This document shows, piece after piece, positions 1 through 6,707 of a stretch of 64,000 bases of DNA. The stretch covers positions 61,289 to 125,288 of the forward strand of contig JACJYR010000008.1 of the NCBI GenBank assembly GCA_020636005.1, in the 5' to 3' direction. The translations under genes and the position numbers were made by a program. The notes below the pieces were generated by a model, which was given only the letters and a program-made list of their open reading frames with translations, was not told where the DNA came from and did no database searches. Numbering within the stretch: the stretch's first letter is position 1; the number at the start of each line of letters is the position of its first letter. The DNA is from Lewinellaceae bacterium. GTDB taxonomy: Bacteria; Bacteroidota; Bacteroidia; Chitinophagales; Saprospiraceae.

Positions 1-109
1 CCACGCTGTCCGTCATTTTGACGATTTCGGCGGTGGGTTCTACTTCTTTGATGGTGTTGGCCAGGTCAATGGCGGTGCGGGGTTCGTCTTCGGCAATTAG
101 AATCTTCAT
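1..109 (-). CDS. Response regulator, N-terminal fragment (runs off the window)
   Basis: Reading leftward from the ATG at 107-109 gives MKILIAEDEPRTAIDLAN, the start of a CheY-type receiver: first beta strand followed by the acidic EDE cluster that binds Mg2+. Only 36 codons are inside the window, so the phospho-acceptor aspartate and the output domain are not visible. The gene lies just downstream of a LytS-type kinase on the same strand, and two other such kinases in this window are followed by LytTR regulators, so a LytTR output domain is inferred, not seen. Confidence 0.8.
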   Translation of the reverse strand, partial: MKILIAEDEPRTAIDLANTIKEVEPTAEIVKMTDSV

Positions 110-123
110 TTTCTCTTATTACT

Positions 124-220
124 TGATTGGAACGCGGATTTGGCGGATTGGACGGGTTTACGCGGATTTTTTTAGTGATCCGTGAAAATCCGTCACATCC
201 GCCAAATCCGTGTTCCAATC
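124..220. repeat. Imperfect inverted repeat built from an iterated word (CGGATTTGGCGGATT)
   Basis: The left arm at 124-171 iterates the word CGGATT. The right arm at 185-220 is close to its reverse complement; both outer ends read GATTGGAAC. The repeat fills the gap between the kinase gene and its regulator, so any transcript covering both would carry a long hairpin there. It belongs to a class of locus-specific iterated palindromes seen at many gene boundaries here. Confidence 0.75.
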
Positions 221-236
221 CTATCTAGTTTGAATG

Positions 237-1238
237 TCAATTAATCAACGGCAAAAAAACAGTGAACCATTCCTCCGTTTTTTCCACTTCAACCCCTTTT
301 CCCGCCAGCAACTGGTAGCGGTGCTGGATATTCTCCAGGCCAGTGCCGGTGCCGTTTTCTACTGATTTTTTGGGCTGCAAATTGTTCCGTACGGCGATCT
401 GCTGCGGGTCGGGCGAAAAGATTTCAATGGCCAACGGCCGGTCCATGCTGACGACGTTGTGCTTGATGGCATTTTCCAGCAACAACTGAAAAGTCAGTGG
501 CGGCACGCCCGTAGCCAGCAGTTTCTCTGGCAAGTTTATTTTCAAATTGAAATTGTCGCCAAAACGGGTTTTCAATAAAAATGAATAGGACTGCAGCATT
601 TCCAGTTCCTCCCGCACGGTCACCTGTTGGCGGGGGTTGCTCTGCAGCAGGTAGCGATAGACCTCCGACAGGTGGACGATAAATTCGGGCGCTTCGGCGT
701 CGTTGGTTTTCACCATGCTTTTCAGGGTGTTGAGGGCATTGAAAAGGAAATGCGGGTTCACCTGCTGGCGCAACAGGTTGAGCTGGGCGTTCACGTTTTC
801 TTCCTTCAGGCGGGCGTTCTCCAGGGCAATGTTGCGGCTGCGGCGCTGGAGCTGCATGGCGTAATAAATGACGAGGATGATCGCATTGTGGAACATGCCC
901 CGCAAGAAGTAAAACCAGATGTTGTCGCTCTGCCGGAAATTGTAATGCACGATGCTTTCGACACCCAGTACGATGGCCGTGCCGACGGTGAAAATAAGCG
1001 CCGCCCGGAACAGGAACAGCCGCCGGGAACTGCCCGAAGAAAGCCGCTGCTGGTAGTCGTCCACAAAGAAATTGAAGCGCCAGATCAGCCAGTTGCACAC
1101 CAGGATGGCCGCAAAGTCGGCCCAGATGATGCCCTCCTCCCGGTAGTCGCCGAGGGCGTACTGGCGGGCTATCTCGATGGTGGCCAGGATGATGGCCGAC
1201 CAGAAGGCGATTCTATATCTGCTTTTGAAAAAGTCCAA
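237..1238 (-). CDS. LytS/YehU-type sensor histidine kinase
   Basis: Membrane sensor kinase of the His_kinase (PF06580) group. With the start used here the protein is 333 residues: about four membrane helices in residues 10-130, a short coiled coil, then the phospho-acceptor motif NPHFLFNALNTL (His about 163) and a C-terminal ATPase domain with NAIKHN and a glycine-rich GTGTGLENI. The frame stays open to 1457, but residues there are encoded by a tandem GTGAATG repeat and no ATG lies between, so a TTG at 1238 just before the first helix is preferred. The start is therefore uncertain. It is divergent from degP and co-directional with the response regulator at 1-109, its likely partner. Confidence 0.85.
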   Translation of the reverse strand: MDFFKSRYRIAFWSAIILATIEIARQYALGDYREEGIIWADFAAILVCNWLIWRFNFFVDDYQQRLSSGSSRRLFLFRAALIFTVGTAIVLGVESIVHYNFRQSDNIWFYFLRGMFHNAIILVIYYAMQLQRRSRNIALENARLKEENVNAQLNLLRQQVNPHFLFNALNTLKSMVKTNDAEAPEFIVHLSEVYRYLLQSNPRQQVTVREELEMLQSYSFLLKTRFGDNFNLKINLPEKLLATGVPPLTFQLLLENAIKHNVVSMDRPLAIEIFSPDPQQIAVRNNLQPKKSVENGTGTGLENIQHRYQLLAGKGVEVEKTEEWFTVFLPLIN

Positions 1239-1245
1239 GTTTGGG

Positions 1246-1285
1246 AATGGTGAATGATTAATGGTGAATGGTGAATGGTGAATAA
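1246..1285. repeat. Tandem heptamer repeat (GTGAATG)n
   Basis: Five near-identical units with 7-base period (GGTGAATG / ATGGTGA words) lie in the divergent gap between the kinase and degP. No inverted partner arm is nearby. Other 7-base-period tandems occur at 4171, 8440, 47391 and 63345. Confidence 0.8.
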
Positions 1286-1471
1286 CACGGCATTCATAGC
1301 AGCAAATTTTAGGAAAAAGATGGAGCTTGAGCAACAGGTCACTGGCGAAACGGGCATTTTTAGGGGTAAAACGGGCGATGGGGCTGCTCAATTCACCTGC
1401 TTTCGGGCGGAACTTTGCAAAGGAAATCACAACCGCAAACACATCACATTTAACCAAAAAAATTATCGGAC

Positions 1472-2968
1472 ATGAATAAAATGAAATTGTATATCGTGCT
1501 CGCCGCCTTTCTCGGCAGCGGCCTCACCCTCGGGGGCTATAAATTATTGGAAAAGGACAACGTGCAAATCATCCACACCGCCAATGATGCTCCCAAAGCC
1601 CATTTTACCGGCTTGAACAACACCACCACGATGGTGGCCACCGACTTTACCGTAGCTGCCGAACAGACCCTCCCAAAAGTCGTCCACATCAAAGTGACGC
1701 AGAAAATGAAAGGCCAGGCATTCAGCCCCTTCGGCGGGCAGCAGATGCCGGAAGAGTTCCAACGGTTTTTCGGCCCATTTTTCAACAGCCCCAACGGACG
1801 TGGCGAAGCACCGGAAGAATTCAAACAGGAAGGCTCCGGCAGCGGCGTCATCATCAGTCCGGACGGCTACATCGTGACCAATAACCACGTGGCTGGCGAT
1901 GCCGATGAAATAGAGGTGTCGCTGTACGACAAGCGCACTTTCAAGGCTGAACTGGTGGGCAAAGACCCCTCCACCGACCTCGCCTTGTTGAAGATTGACG
2001 CCAAGGATTTGCCCTATGTCGCCTTTGCGAATTCTGACAATATAAAAGTGGGCCAATGGGTAGTCGCTGTCGGCAACCCGTTCAACCTGGAAAGCACCGT
2101 GACCGCTGGTATCGTGAGTGCGAAGGGAAGAAGCATCAACATCAATACCGACAAAGCTCCCATCGAGGCTTTCATCCAAACGGATGCGGCAGTGAACCCC
2201 GGTAACTCTGGCGGCGCATTGGTGAACCTGGACGGCGAGCTAGTCGGTATTAACTCGGCCATTGCCTCCCCGACGGGCAGCTATGCGGGCTATTCTTTCG
2301 CAGTACCTTCCAATTTGGTGGGCAAAATAGTGGACGACCTGCGCAAGTACGGCGTGTCGCAACGGGCCTTCCTCGGCGCCCGCATCCGCACGGTGGACGG
2401 CAATTTTGCCAAAGAACAAAAACTGGACATGACCAGCGGCGTCTGGATTGACGAAGTGAACGACAATTCCGCCGCCAAAGAGGCCGGCCTGGAAAAAGGC
2501 GACATCGTCACCGCCATTGATGGGGTAACGGTGACCGAATCCCCCGCATTTATCGAGCAGATTGGCCGCCACCGCCCTGGCGACAAGGTCACGCTGACCT
2601 ATCTCCGCAATGGCAAGGAGCGCACCACCGTTGCCACCCTGAAAAATGCCAGCGGCAATACCGATACTGTCACCAAAGCCACTTCCCTCTCAATGGCTGC
2701 CCTCGGCGCCGACTTCAAAGCGCTGAGCACCAAAGAACTGGACGCCCTCGACCTTTCGCACGGCGTGAAGGTGGAGAACCTGCACAGCGGCAAGCTGAAA
2801 TCCGCCGGCGTACAAGAAGGTTTCATCATCACCAAAATGAACAACCAGCCCGTGAGCAGCGAGGACGACATCCAGCGCATCCTCGACGAGAACGATGGTA
2901 ACGGTGTGCTGATAGAAGGCAAGTACAAAGGCGAGCGGGATATGGTGTACTATGGGTTTGGCCTTTGA
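1472..2968 (+). CDS. degP: DegP/HtrA-family periplasmic serine protease
   Basis: Envelope quality-control protease and chaperone of the Do family, 498 residues. An N-terminal signal anchor spans about residues 4-25. The trypsin-like domain has the full catalytic triad: His139 in TNNHVAG, Asp169 in STDLALLKI and Ser247 in GNSGGAL. GYSFAVPSN follows as expected. Two PDZ domains occupy about 300-390 and 410-498. The length fits DegP rather than the one-PDZ DegS. The ATG at 1472 gives the signal anchor directly. A hairpin-plus-T-tract terminator follows at 3097-3133. The gene stands alone and is divergent from the LytS-type kinase. Confidence 0.95.
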   Translation: MNKMKLYIVLAAFLGSGLTLGGYKLLEKDNVQIIHTANDAPKAHFTGLNNTTTMVATDFTVAAEQTLPKVVHIKVTQKMKGQAFSPFGGQQMPEEFQRFFGPFFNSPNGRGEAPEEFKQEGSGSGVIISPDGYIVTNNHVAGDADEIEVSLYDKRTFKAELVGKDPSTDLALLKIDAKDLPYVAFANSDNIKVGQWVVAVGNPFNLESTVTAGIVSAKGRSININTDKAPIEAFIQTDAAVNPGNSGGALVNLDGELVGINSAIASPTGSYAGYSFAVPSNLVGKIVDDLRKYGVSQRAFLGARIRTVDGNFAKEQKLDMTSGVWIDEVNDNSAAKEAGLEKGDIVTAIDGVTVTESPAFIEQIGRHRPGDKVTLTYLRNGKERTTVATLKNASGNTDTVTKATSLSMAALGADFKALSTKELDALDLSHGVKVENLHSGKLKSAGVQEGFIITKMNNQPVSSEDDIQRILDENDGNGVLIEGKYKGERDMVYYGFGL

Positions 2969-2977
2969 GGACAATGT

Positions 2978-3064
2978 GTGAATGAGTGAATGAAAAAATG
3001 AGTGAATTAATTATCCGACGCCCAAAAAATTCACTCATTCCCCCCCTTCACTCATTCACTCATT
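2978..3064. repeat. Inverted repeat of an iterated octamer (TGAATGAG / CTCATTCA)
   Basis: The left arm 2978-3008 reads GTGAATGAGTGAATG and more of the same; the right arm 3029-3064 reads as its complement, TTCACTCATTCACTCATT. The loop is about 20 bases. It lies directly after the degP stop codon and would fold in the degP transcript upstream of the true terminator. Confidence 0.85.
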
Positions 3065-3096
3065 AAAAAGACTTACAGGGTTTTAGTTGGTTTCAG

Positions 3097-3133
3097 CAGC
3101 GGCTTCTGCGAGGGCGGGGGCCGCTGTTTTTTT
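3097..3133 (+). terminator. Rho-independent terminator after degP
   Basis: The stem is CAGCGGC (3097-3103) paired with GCCGCTG (3120-3126) across a 16-base loop, followed directly by seven T residues. It is the first classical terminator downstream of degP. Confidence 0.7.
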
Positions 3134-3141
3134 GTGCCGCA

Positions 3142-3443
3142 CTGACCCCTAAAGGGCAGAGTCGATTGGTTTTATTTTTTTGATTTAAGAATTAAGATTA
3201 CATGATTTAAGATGTAAGATTTTGCGGTGAAACCAAAAGCTACAAAGTTGTTTTTAACCGGAAAATCGCCCATCGTAATTCCAAAATCCCCAATAAAATC
3301 AAAAATCATACGTCGTCAATCTTAAATCTTAAATCAGAAAACTCCAAAAATTAGAACCAATAGCTCTGCCCTAAACAAAACCCTCTTATGAACCTTTGCT
3401 GCGCACTTCCCAAAGTGGTTCCCCTTTAGGGATCAGGGGCTGA
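3142..3443. repeat. Nested palindromic element with CTGACCCCTAAAGGG ends
   Basis: The outer ends are CTGACCCCTAAAGGG (from 3142) and CCCTTTAGGGATCAGGGG (to about 3439). Inside lie a second inverted pair (GATTGGTTTTAT near 3163 and AACCAATAGC near 3355) and a third built from the word GATTTAAGATT (3181-3222 and 3311-3337). The outer ends match those of elements at 35398, 46821 and 47412. No gene is visible in this stretch. Confidence 0.65.
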
Positions 3444-3504
3444 GTCGGGCAAACCCGCCCCCGAAACGGCCAAAGCACCTGCTCAATTTAACCCCGCAAC
3501 CCCC

Positions 3505-3512
3505 TATCTTTG
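3505..3512 (+). promoter_or_regulatory. Candidate -7 box TATCTTTG
   Basis: An exact match to the Bacteroidota -7 consensus TAnnTTTG, 33 bases before the ATG at 3545. No good -33 TTTG lies at the usual distance. If used, transcription would start after the GTG at 3515, which argues for the ATG at 3545 as the real start of the next gene. Confidence 0.45.
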
Positions 3513-3544
3513 AAGTGTCAAAAGCAAAGAACAATACTACGGCC

Positions 3545-3913
3545 ATGAAAAACATGGAATCTAAAAAAGACAAAATACAGTGGTTTGAGTGGGCCATGCT
3601 GTTCGTTGCGATAGGCATCATAGCCGTTTCCATTTATTATGTGGAAGGAAATAATGATGCTGATATGGCCACGAACAATGATACCCAAAACCAGGAAGTC
3701 CAGGTGGAAGAACAACCCGTACAGGTTGCCCCCATCGCCCCGCTCGATCAGCGGCTGTTGCAACCCGCTTCCAGCAGAAACTGGAACAACCTGGGCCTGG
3801 AGCGCAGGACTTACAGCAGGCCGAACAACCTTCTCCCAATTTACCCCTTGATCCCCACCCCCACAATCCCAGAAGGCATGGATACATCAGGTATCCTCCC
3901 GGTAAAAAATTGA
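3545..3913 (+). CDS. Small single-pass membrane protein, unknown function
   Basis: A 122-residue protein not assigned to a family. A short basic N-terminus (MKNMESKKDKIQ) is followed by one hydrophobic helix (about residues 15-33). The rest is hydrophilic, rich in N, Q, D and E and then P, and ends in proline-rich IPTPTIPEG. This suggests an inner-membrane anchor with an extracytoplasmic low-complexity tail. A GTG at 3515 is also in frame but sits only three bases after a -7 box, so the ATG at 3545 is preferred. It is monocistronic; an inverted repeat at 3965-4029 follows. Confidence 0.6.
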   Translation: MKNMESKKDKIQWFEWAMLFVAIGIIAVSIYYVEGNNDADMATNNDTQNQEVQVEEQPVQVAPIAPLDQRLLQPASSRNWNNLGLERRTYSRPNNLLPIYPLIPTPTIPEGMDTSGILPVKN

Positions 3914-3964
3914 TTGAAAGATAACTTGCATAACAGTGTGTGTGTAGTCCTCTGCGGCGGACAA

Positions 3965-4029
3965 CCGGCAGCGAGGCTTTGATTCCCAAAACCTCAGCGA
4001 CCACCAACCTGCAAAGCCTGCGCTGCCGG
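3965..4029. repeat. Inverted repeat, 17-base arms with one bulge
   Basis: CCGGCAGCGAGGCTTTG (3965-3981) pairs with CAAAGCCTGCGCTGCCGG (4012-4029) except for a single extra C. The loop is about 30 bases. There is no strong T-tract, so it is a structured 3' UTR element rather than a clear terminator. Confidence 0.7.
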
Positions 4030-4044
4030 AAGTTCCGCTTTTCG

Positions 4045-4073
4045 ATGAGTGAGAGGATGAGAGGATGAGAGGG
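4045..4073. repeat. Tandem octamer ATGAGAGG x3
   Basis: Three units of ATGAGAGG in a row, in the gap before the A/K/P-rich protein gene. No coding potential is seen in 3914-4311 beyond these repeats. Confidence 0.75.
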
Positions 4074-4170
4074 TTTAGACGAGCTTAATCTTTGATCTAC
4101 GCATATCTGAATTTTAAAACCATTTGGAAACAATTTTTTCGAACCAAATCCTTCTAAAAATATCGACCCC

Positions 4171-4211
4171 CAATGACCAATGACCAATGACCAATGACCC
4201 CAATGACCAAT
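4171..4211. repeat. Tandem heptamer CCAATGA x5-6
   Basis: Units of CCAATGA with 7-base period, interrupted once by CCC. No inverted partner arm is present. This is the second 7-base tandem in the window. Confidence 0.8.
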
Positions 4212-4311
4212 CTAAACAGGTGAAGAAGCCATCCCGGCGGACCATCGAAGCCTATTGACTCCAATGTCCACCCATGACTGTCATCCCATCACAATCAAAT
4301 TTTTTAACAAC

Positions 4312-4731
4312 ATGAAAAAAGTAATTCTTTTCGCAGCCTTCGGCCTAATGCTCGGCGCAGTTTCTGTTCAGGCTCAAAGTGCGCCAACTGCCAAGCCACA
4401 GACCAAACCGGCCACCACCACTACCACTGCCCAAAAAGCGGCAGCTACCCAGCAAAAGCCAGCTTTGGCCACCAGTGCCGCACAAGCAAAGCCAGCCACC
4501 GCCCCAGCTTCCGCTCCCAAGGCTGCCCAGCAGCCGATGAAGCATGAAAAACCAGCGGCTAAGCCAGCTACGGCAAAAGCACCGCAAACTGCCACCGCTT
4601 CCACGGCTACGACACCTAAAAAGAAAGGCAGCCGCAAACATCACAAAGCAAAACCTCAAACTTCCCAACCATCCACCTCACCCACCGGCAAAACTGGGGC
4701 CTCCAAAAACCCCAAGCCGACCAACCAGTAA
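4312..4731 (+). CDS. Secreted Ala/Lys/Pro/Thr-rich low-complexity protein
   Basis: A 139-residue protein with a clear signal peptide (MKKVILFAAFGLMLGAVSVQ, cleavage near AQS). The mature part is almost entirely A, K, P, T, Q and S, with repeated AKPAT and QKPA words and a basic tail (KKKGSRKHHKAKP). This resembles histone-H1-like or intrinsically disordered cell-surface tails; a nucleic-acid or polysaccharide contact is possible but not shown. The ATG at 4312 is chosen because it begins the signal peptide; an upstream in-frame ATG would add 19 unrelated residues. A strong terminator follows at 4780. Confidence 0.7.
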   Translation: MKKVILFAAFGLMLGAVSVQAQSAPTAKPQTKPATTTTTAQKAAATQQKPALATSAAQAKPATAPASAPKAAQQPMKHEKPAAKPATAKAPQTATASTATTPKKKGSRKHHKAKPQTSQPSTSPTGKTGASKNPKPTNQ

Positions 4732-4779
4732 CCGCTAACTTGTGGAGGGCCCAACCCCTCCGGTGCTTTCCCGAAAAAG

Positions 4780-4812
4780 ACCGCCAGTGCTACCGTGCAC
4801 GGCGGTTTTTTT
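4780..4812 (+). terminator. Rho-independent terminator
   Basis: ACCGCC (4780-4785) pairs with GGCGGT (4801-4806), with an inner GTGC/GCAC stem, followed by a run of seven or more T. It ends the A/K/P-rich protein transcript. Confidence 0.75.
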
Positions 4813-4894
4813 ATTGGGAACAACACTGGCAAGGTGCGCTACCCTGCCAGTGTTTAGCGCCGGGGATTTTATATTTTTACAAAAAAAAATCAGG

Positions 4895-5251
4895 ATGATG
4901 CGGTTTGAGCACAAAAATGAGCCAGTGGCCTCCCCAAAGAAATTCCACGAGCGGCTGTTCCGGCACATATCCTACGGGGCAGTTTTGATTGCCATCTCGC
5001 TCGGCATTGGCACGGCGGGCTATGCTTTTTTTGGTGAAAAACACGATTTCGTTTCCGGCTTCTACAATGCCTCCATGATACTGACAGGTATGGGGCCTGT
5101 GGACGATATGACGACGGATGGCGGGAAACTCTTTGCCTCGTTTTATGCCCTGTACAGCGGGGTGGCCTTCCTCAGTGCGGTGACGGTGACGCTGGCGCCC
5201 ATTGTCCACCGGTTTTTGCATCTGCTGCATGTGGATGAGACGGACACATAG
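4895..5251 (+). CDS. Two-helix membrane protein resembling a K+-channel pore with an altered filter
   Basis: A 118-residue protein. Helix 1 is about residues 24-43 (YGAVLIAISLGIGTAGYAFF), then a short semi-hydrophobic loop, then helix 2 about 83-107. The order helix, pore-like loop, helix matches the Ion_trans_2 fold. Where a channel has TVGYGD this protein has LTGMGPVDD, so the K+ selectivity filter is not conserved. The ATG at 4895 follows CAGG and removes an N-terminal stretch encoded by the upstream terminator. The channel assignment is inference from layout; it could be an unrelated two-helix family. A true TVGFGD channel is encoded 1.3 kb away. Confidence 0.6.
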   Translation: MMRFEHKNEPVASPKKFHERLFRHISYGAVLIAISLGIGTAGYAFFGEKHDFVSGFYNASMILTGMGPVDDMTTDGGKLFASFYALYSGVAFLSAVTVTLAPIVHRFLHLLHVDETDT

Positions 5252-5318
5252 GTTAAAAACAAACCTATTTTTGGGCTTTCGGTCAATTTATCTAAAATAG
5301 CTTTTGGTAAAAAATAGT

Positions 5319-5326
5319 TAGATTTG
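5319..5326 (+). promoter_or_regulatory. Candidate -7 box TAGATTTG
   Basis: Exact TAnnTTTG match 16 bases before the ATG at 5342. It overlaps an in-frame TTG at 5324, which therefore cannot be the start if this promoter is used. Confidence 0.4.
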
Positions 5327-5341
5327 AAGAAATTTAAAAAA

Positions 5342-5596
5342 ATGGTTGCACAACAAGTTTCACCGGCCCTTGACGATTTTGCTGATTTCCTGGCAAAACT
5401 TGCCCCCCGAAAATTATTGGAATATAAGGCTTCGCCAAAAGCCCAGGAACGTTTGAATTTCTTGCTCGCAAAAAATAAGGAAACTACCCTTTCCTCTACG
5501 GAGCAAGATGAAATAGCACATTTCATGTTGATCGAACACCTCGTTCGTCTCGCCAAAGCCCGCGCCCTGCAAAAACTGGATTTACAAAAGCAATGA
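5342..5596 (+). CDS. Small protein translationally coupled to an HNH endonuclease gene
   Basis: An 84-residue, mainly helical, charged protein (MVAQQVSPALDDFADFLAKL). The middle part, KAQERLNFLLAKNKE followed by LSSTEQDEIAHFML, is the type of short helical protein that often precedes an HNH endonuclease gene in cyanobacteria and Bacteroidota. Its stop overlaps the HNH ATG in ATGA (5593-5596), a sign of translational coupling. The function is unknown; an accessory or antitoxin-like partner is possible but not shown. It remains intact although the downstream partner is disrupted. Confidence 0.7.
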   Translation: MVAQQVSPALDDFADFLAKLAPRKLLEYKASPKAQERLNFLLAKNKETTLSSTEQDEIAHFMLIEHLVRLAKARALQKLDLQKQ

Positions 5597-6107
5597 GTGG
5601 GAGCAAAAAACATCTTAAAAAATTGATTGCCATTCGCGCGGGTGGCCGCTGTGAATATTGCCGGGTGCTAGAATATTTGTCAAATTTCAATTTCCATACA
5701 GAACACATCATCGGTTTGCAGCATGGTGACCCTTCCACATCTGAAAACCTTGCCTATGCCTGTTCATGGTGCAACTGGAAAAAAGGGCCAAATATTGCCA
5801 CCATTCTCTTGCCTGGCGGCAGTCTATCACCACTCTTTAGTAACGATGAAAAAATAACTTCACCATTTTGATTTTGAAAACTCCAGCAATGGAAGGGTTT
5901 TTTTAAAAATAATATAGTCATTTTATTTTTCCTTCGATCCTTAATCCCCGCCCACAAAATTGGTTTGATCATTTTGAAGTGGACTCAAACGGCTTTCTTG
6001 TTGATAAATCTGAAGTTGGAAGAGCTACTATCAAGTTGCTTGAATTGAATCATCCTGAAAGGATTATTGAAAGGGTAGAAATGATGAAACTTGGATACTA
6101 TCCTTAA
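5593..6107 (+). pseudogene. HNH endonuclease gene split by a TA-flanked insertion
   Basis: The first 82 codons encode MSGSKKHLKKLIAIRAGGRC and onward with CEYC, the HNH core FHTEHIIGLQHG, and the second zinc-knuckle pair CSWCNWKK, then reach LSPLF. A 102-base element (5840-5941) flanked by TA on both sides then breaks the frame, and translation stops at 5869-5871. Removing the element and one TA restores 54 further codons, NPRPQNWFDHFEVDSNGFLV to KLGYYP, ending at 6105-6107. That is the usual C-terminus of this HNH family. The intact protein would have been 136 residues. The shortened protein keeps the catalytic core and might still be made. Confidence 0.9.
5840..5941 (+). mobile_element. MITE-like repeat, copy A (inserted in the HNH gene)
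   Basis: A 102-base non-coding element beginning GTAACGATGAAAAAATAAC and ending TTTTTCCTTCGATCCT, flanked by TA at 5838-5839 and 5942-5943. The ends are imperfect inverted repeats (CGATGAAAAAATAA against CGAAGGAAAAATAA). It has no open frame, so it would depend on a transposase elsewhere. TA duplication is typical of IS630/Tc1-mariner-type elements. It belongs to the subtype whose second half contains AGTCATTTTATTTTT. Inside, a hairpin followed by seven T is terminator-like. Confidence 0.85.
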
Positions 6108-6158
6108 ACCCAAGTCACTGCCCGTGATCGCTCGATACACCGATACCGGTTTCAACCC

Positions 6159-6707
6159 TCACTTCCCCACCGCTTCCTTGAAATTGGAGAAATTAGAGAC
6201 GATGAGGATGATGGAAATAAACGACAGGCACATTTCCAGCAAGACCATATATTTCGCAGAAACGGTTACCGGCACCACATCGCCAAAGCCGACCGTCACA
6301 AAGGTGCAGATGCTGAAATAGGCAAACTGGAACAGCTGCAACGGAAGGGCCTGTTCCGGGGAAATACCTGTGAAAGAAGCTGCCTCCACCCTGTACAAGC
6401 ACCAATAGTCCACTGAAAACGAGCCTACGATCAGCATCACGCTCACCCCGACGAATTTGATAAAATCAAAATAGTTGGACTTTTCGCGCAGGAAGGCGAC
6501 GATGCGCCGGATGGTGTCGTGGAGAAAGAAGATCGCCTTGAAAGTGGCCCAAACCAACAGGAATGCTTTTGGGTAAATGTAATGCACCAGCTCCGCGTTA
6601 TCCACGAGAAAAACGGCCAGGCCAATGGCAATGACCACCCCGTGTTCGATGAACAACCGGTGGTAAGGCTTCTGCGATTTGAACGGGCGGATGCTGCGTA
6701 TTTTCAC
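6159..6707 (-). CDS. Ion_trans_2-type potassium channel
   Basis: A 182-residue membrane protein with about four hydrophobic segments (near residues 23-40, 45-62, 83-100 and 155-175). A pore loop before the last helix carries the K+ filter: FVTVGFGDVVPVT. No cytoplasmic RCK domain is present. The start is GTG (6705-6707), overlapping the TGA stop of the GMC oxidoreductase in GTGA, so it is probably translated by coupling. Members of this family conduct K+ across the inner membrane; the link to the oxidoreductase is inferred only from the overlap. Confidence 0.85.
   Translation of the reverse strand: MKIRSIRPFKSQKPYHRLFIEHGVVIAIGLAVFLVDNAELVHYIYPKAFLLVWATFKAIFFLHDTIRRIVAFLREKSNYFDFIKFVGVSVMLIVGSFSVDYWCLYRVEAASFTGISPEQALPLQLFQFAYFSICTFVTVGFGDVVPVTVSAKYMVLLEMCLSFISIILIVSNFSNFKEAVGK

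Noticed and set aside
1239..1457. N-terminal extension of the first LytS-type kinase
   Set aside because: Residues there are encoded by a tandem heptamer and are unlike the family; a TTG start after the repeat fits better.
3618..4187. 189-codon frame on the minus strand
   Set aside because: It overlaps the 3545-3913 gene and repeats, is rich in Cys/Arg/Gly without domains, and has no credible start.
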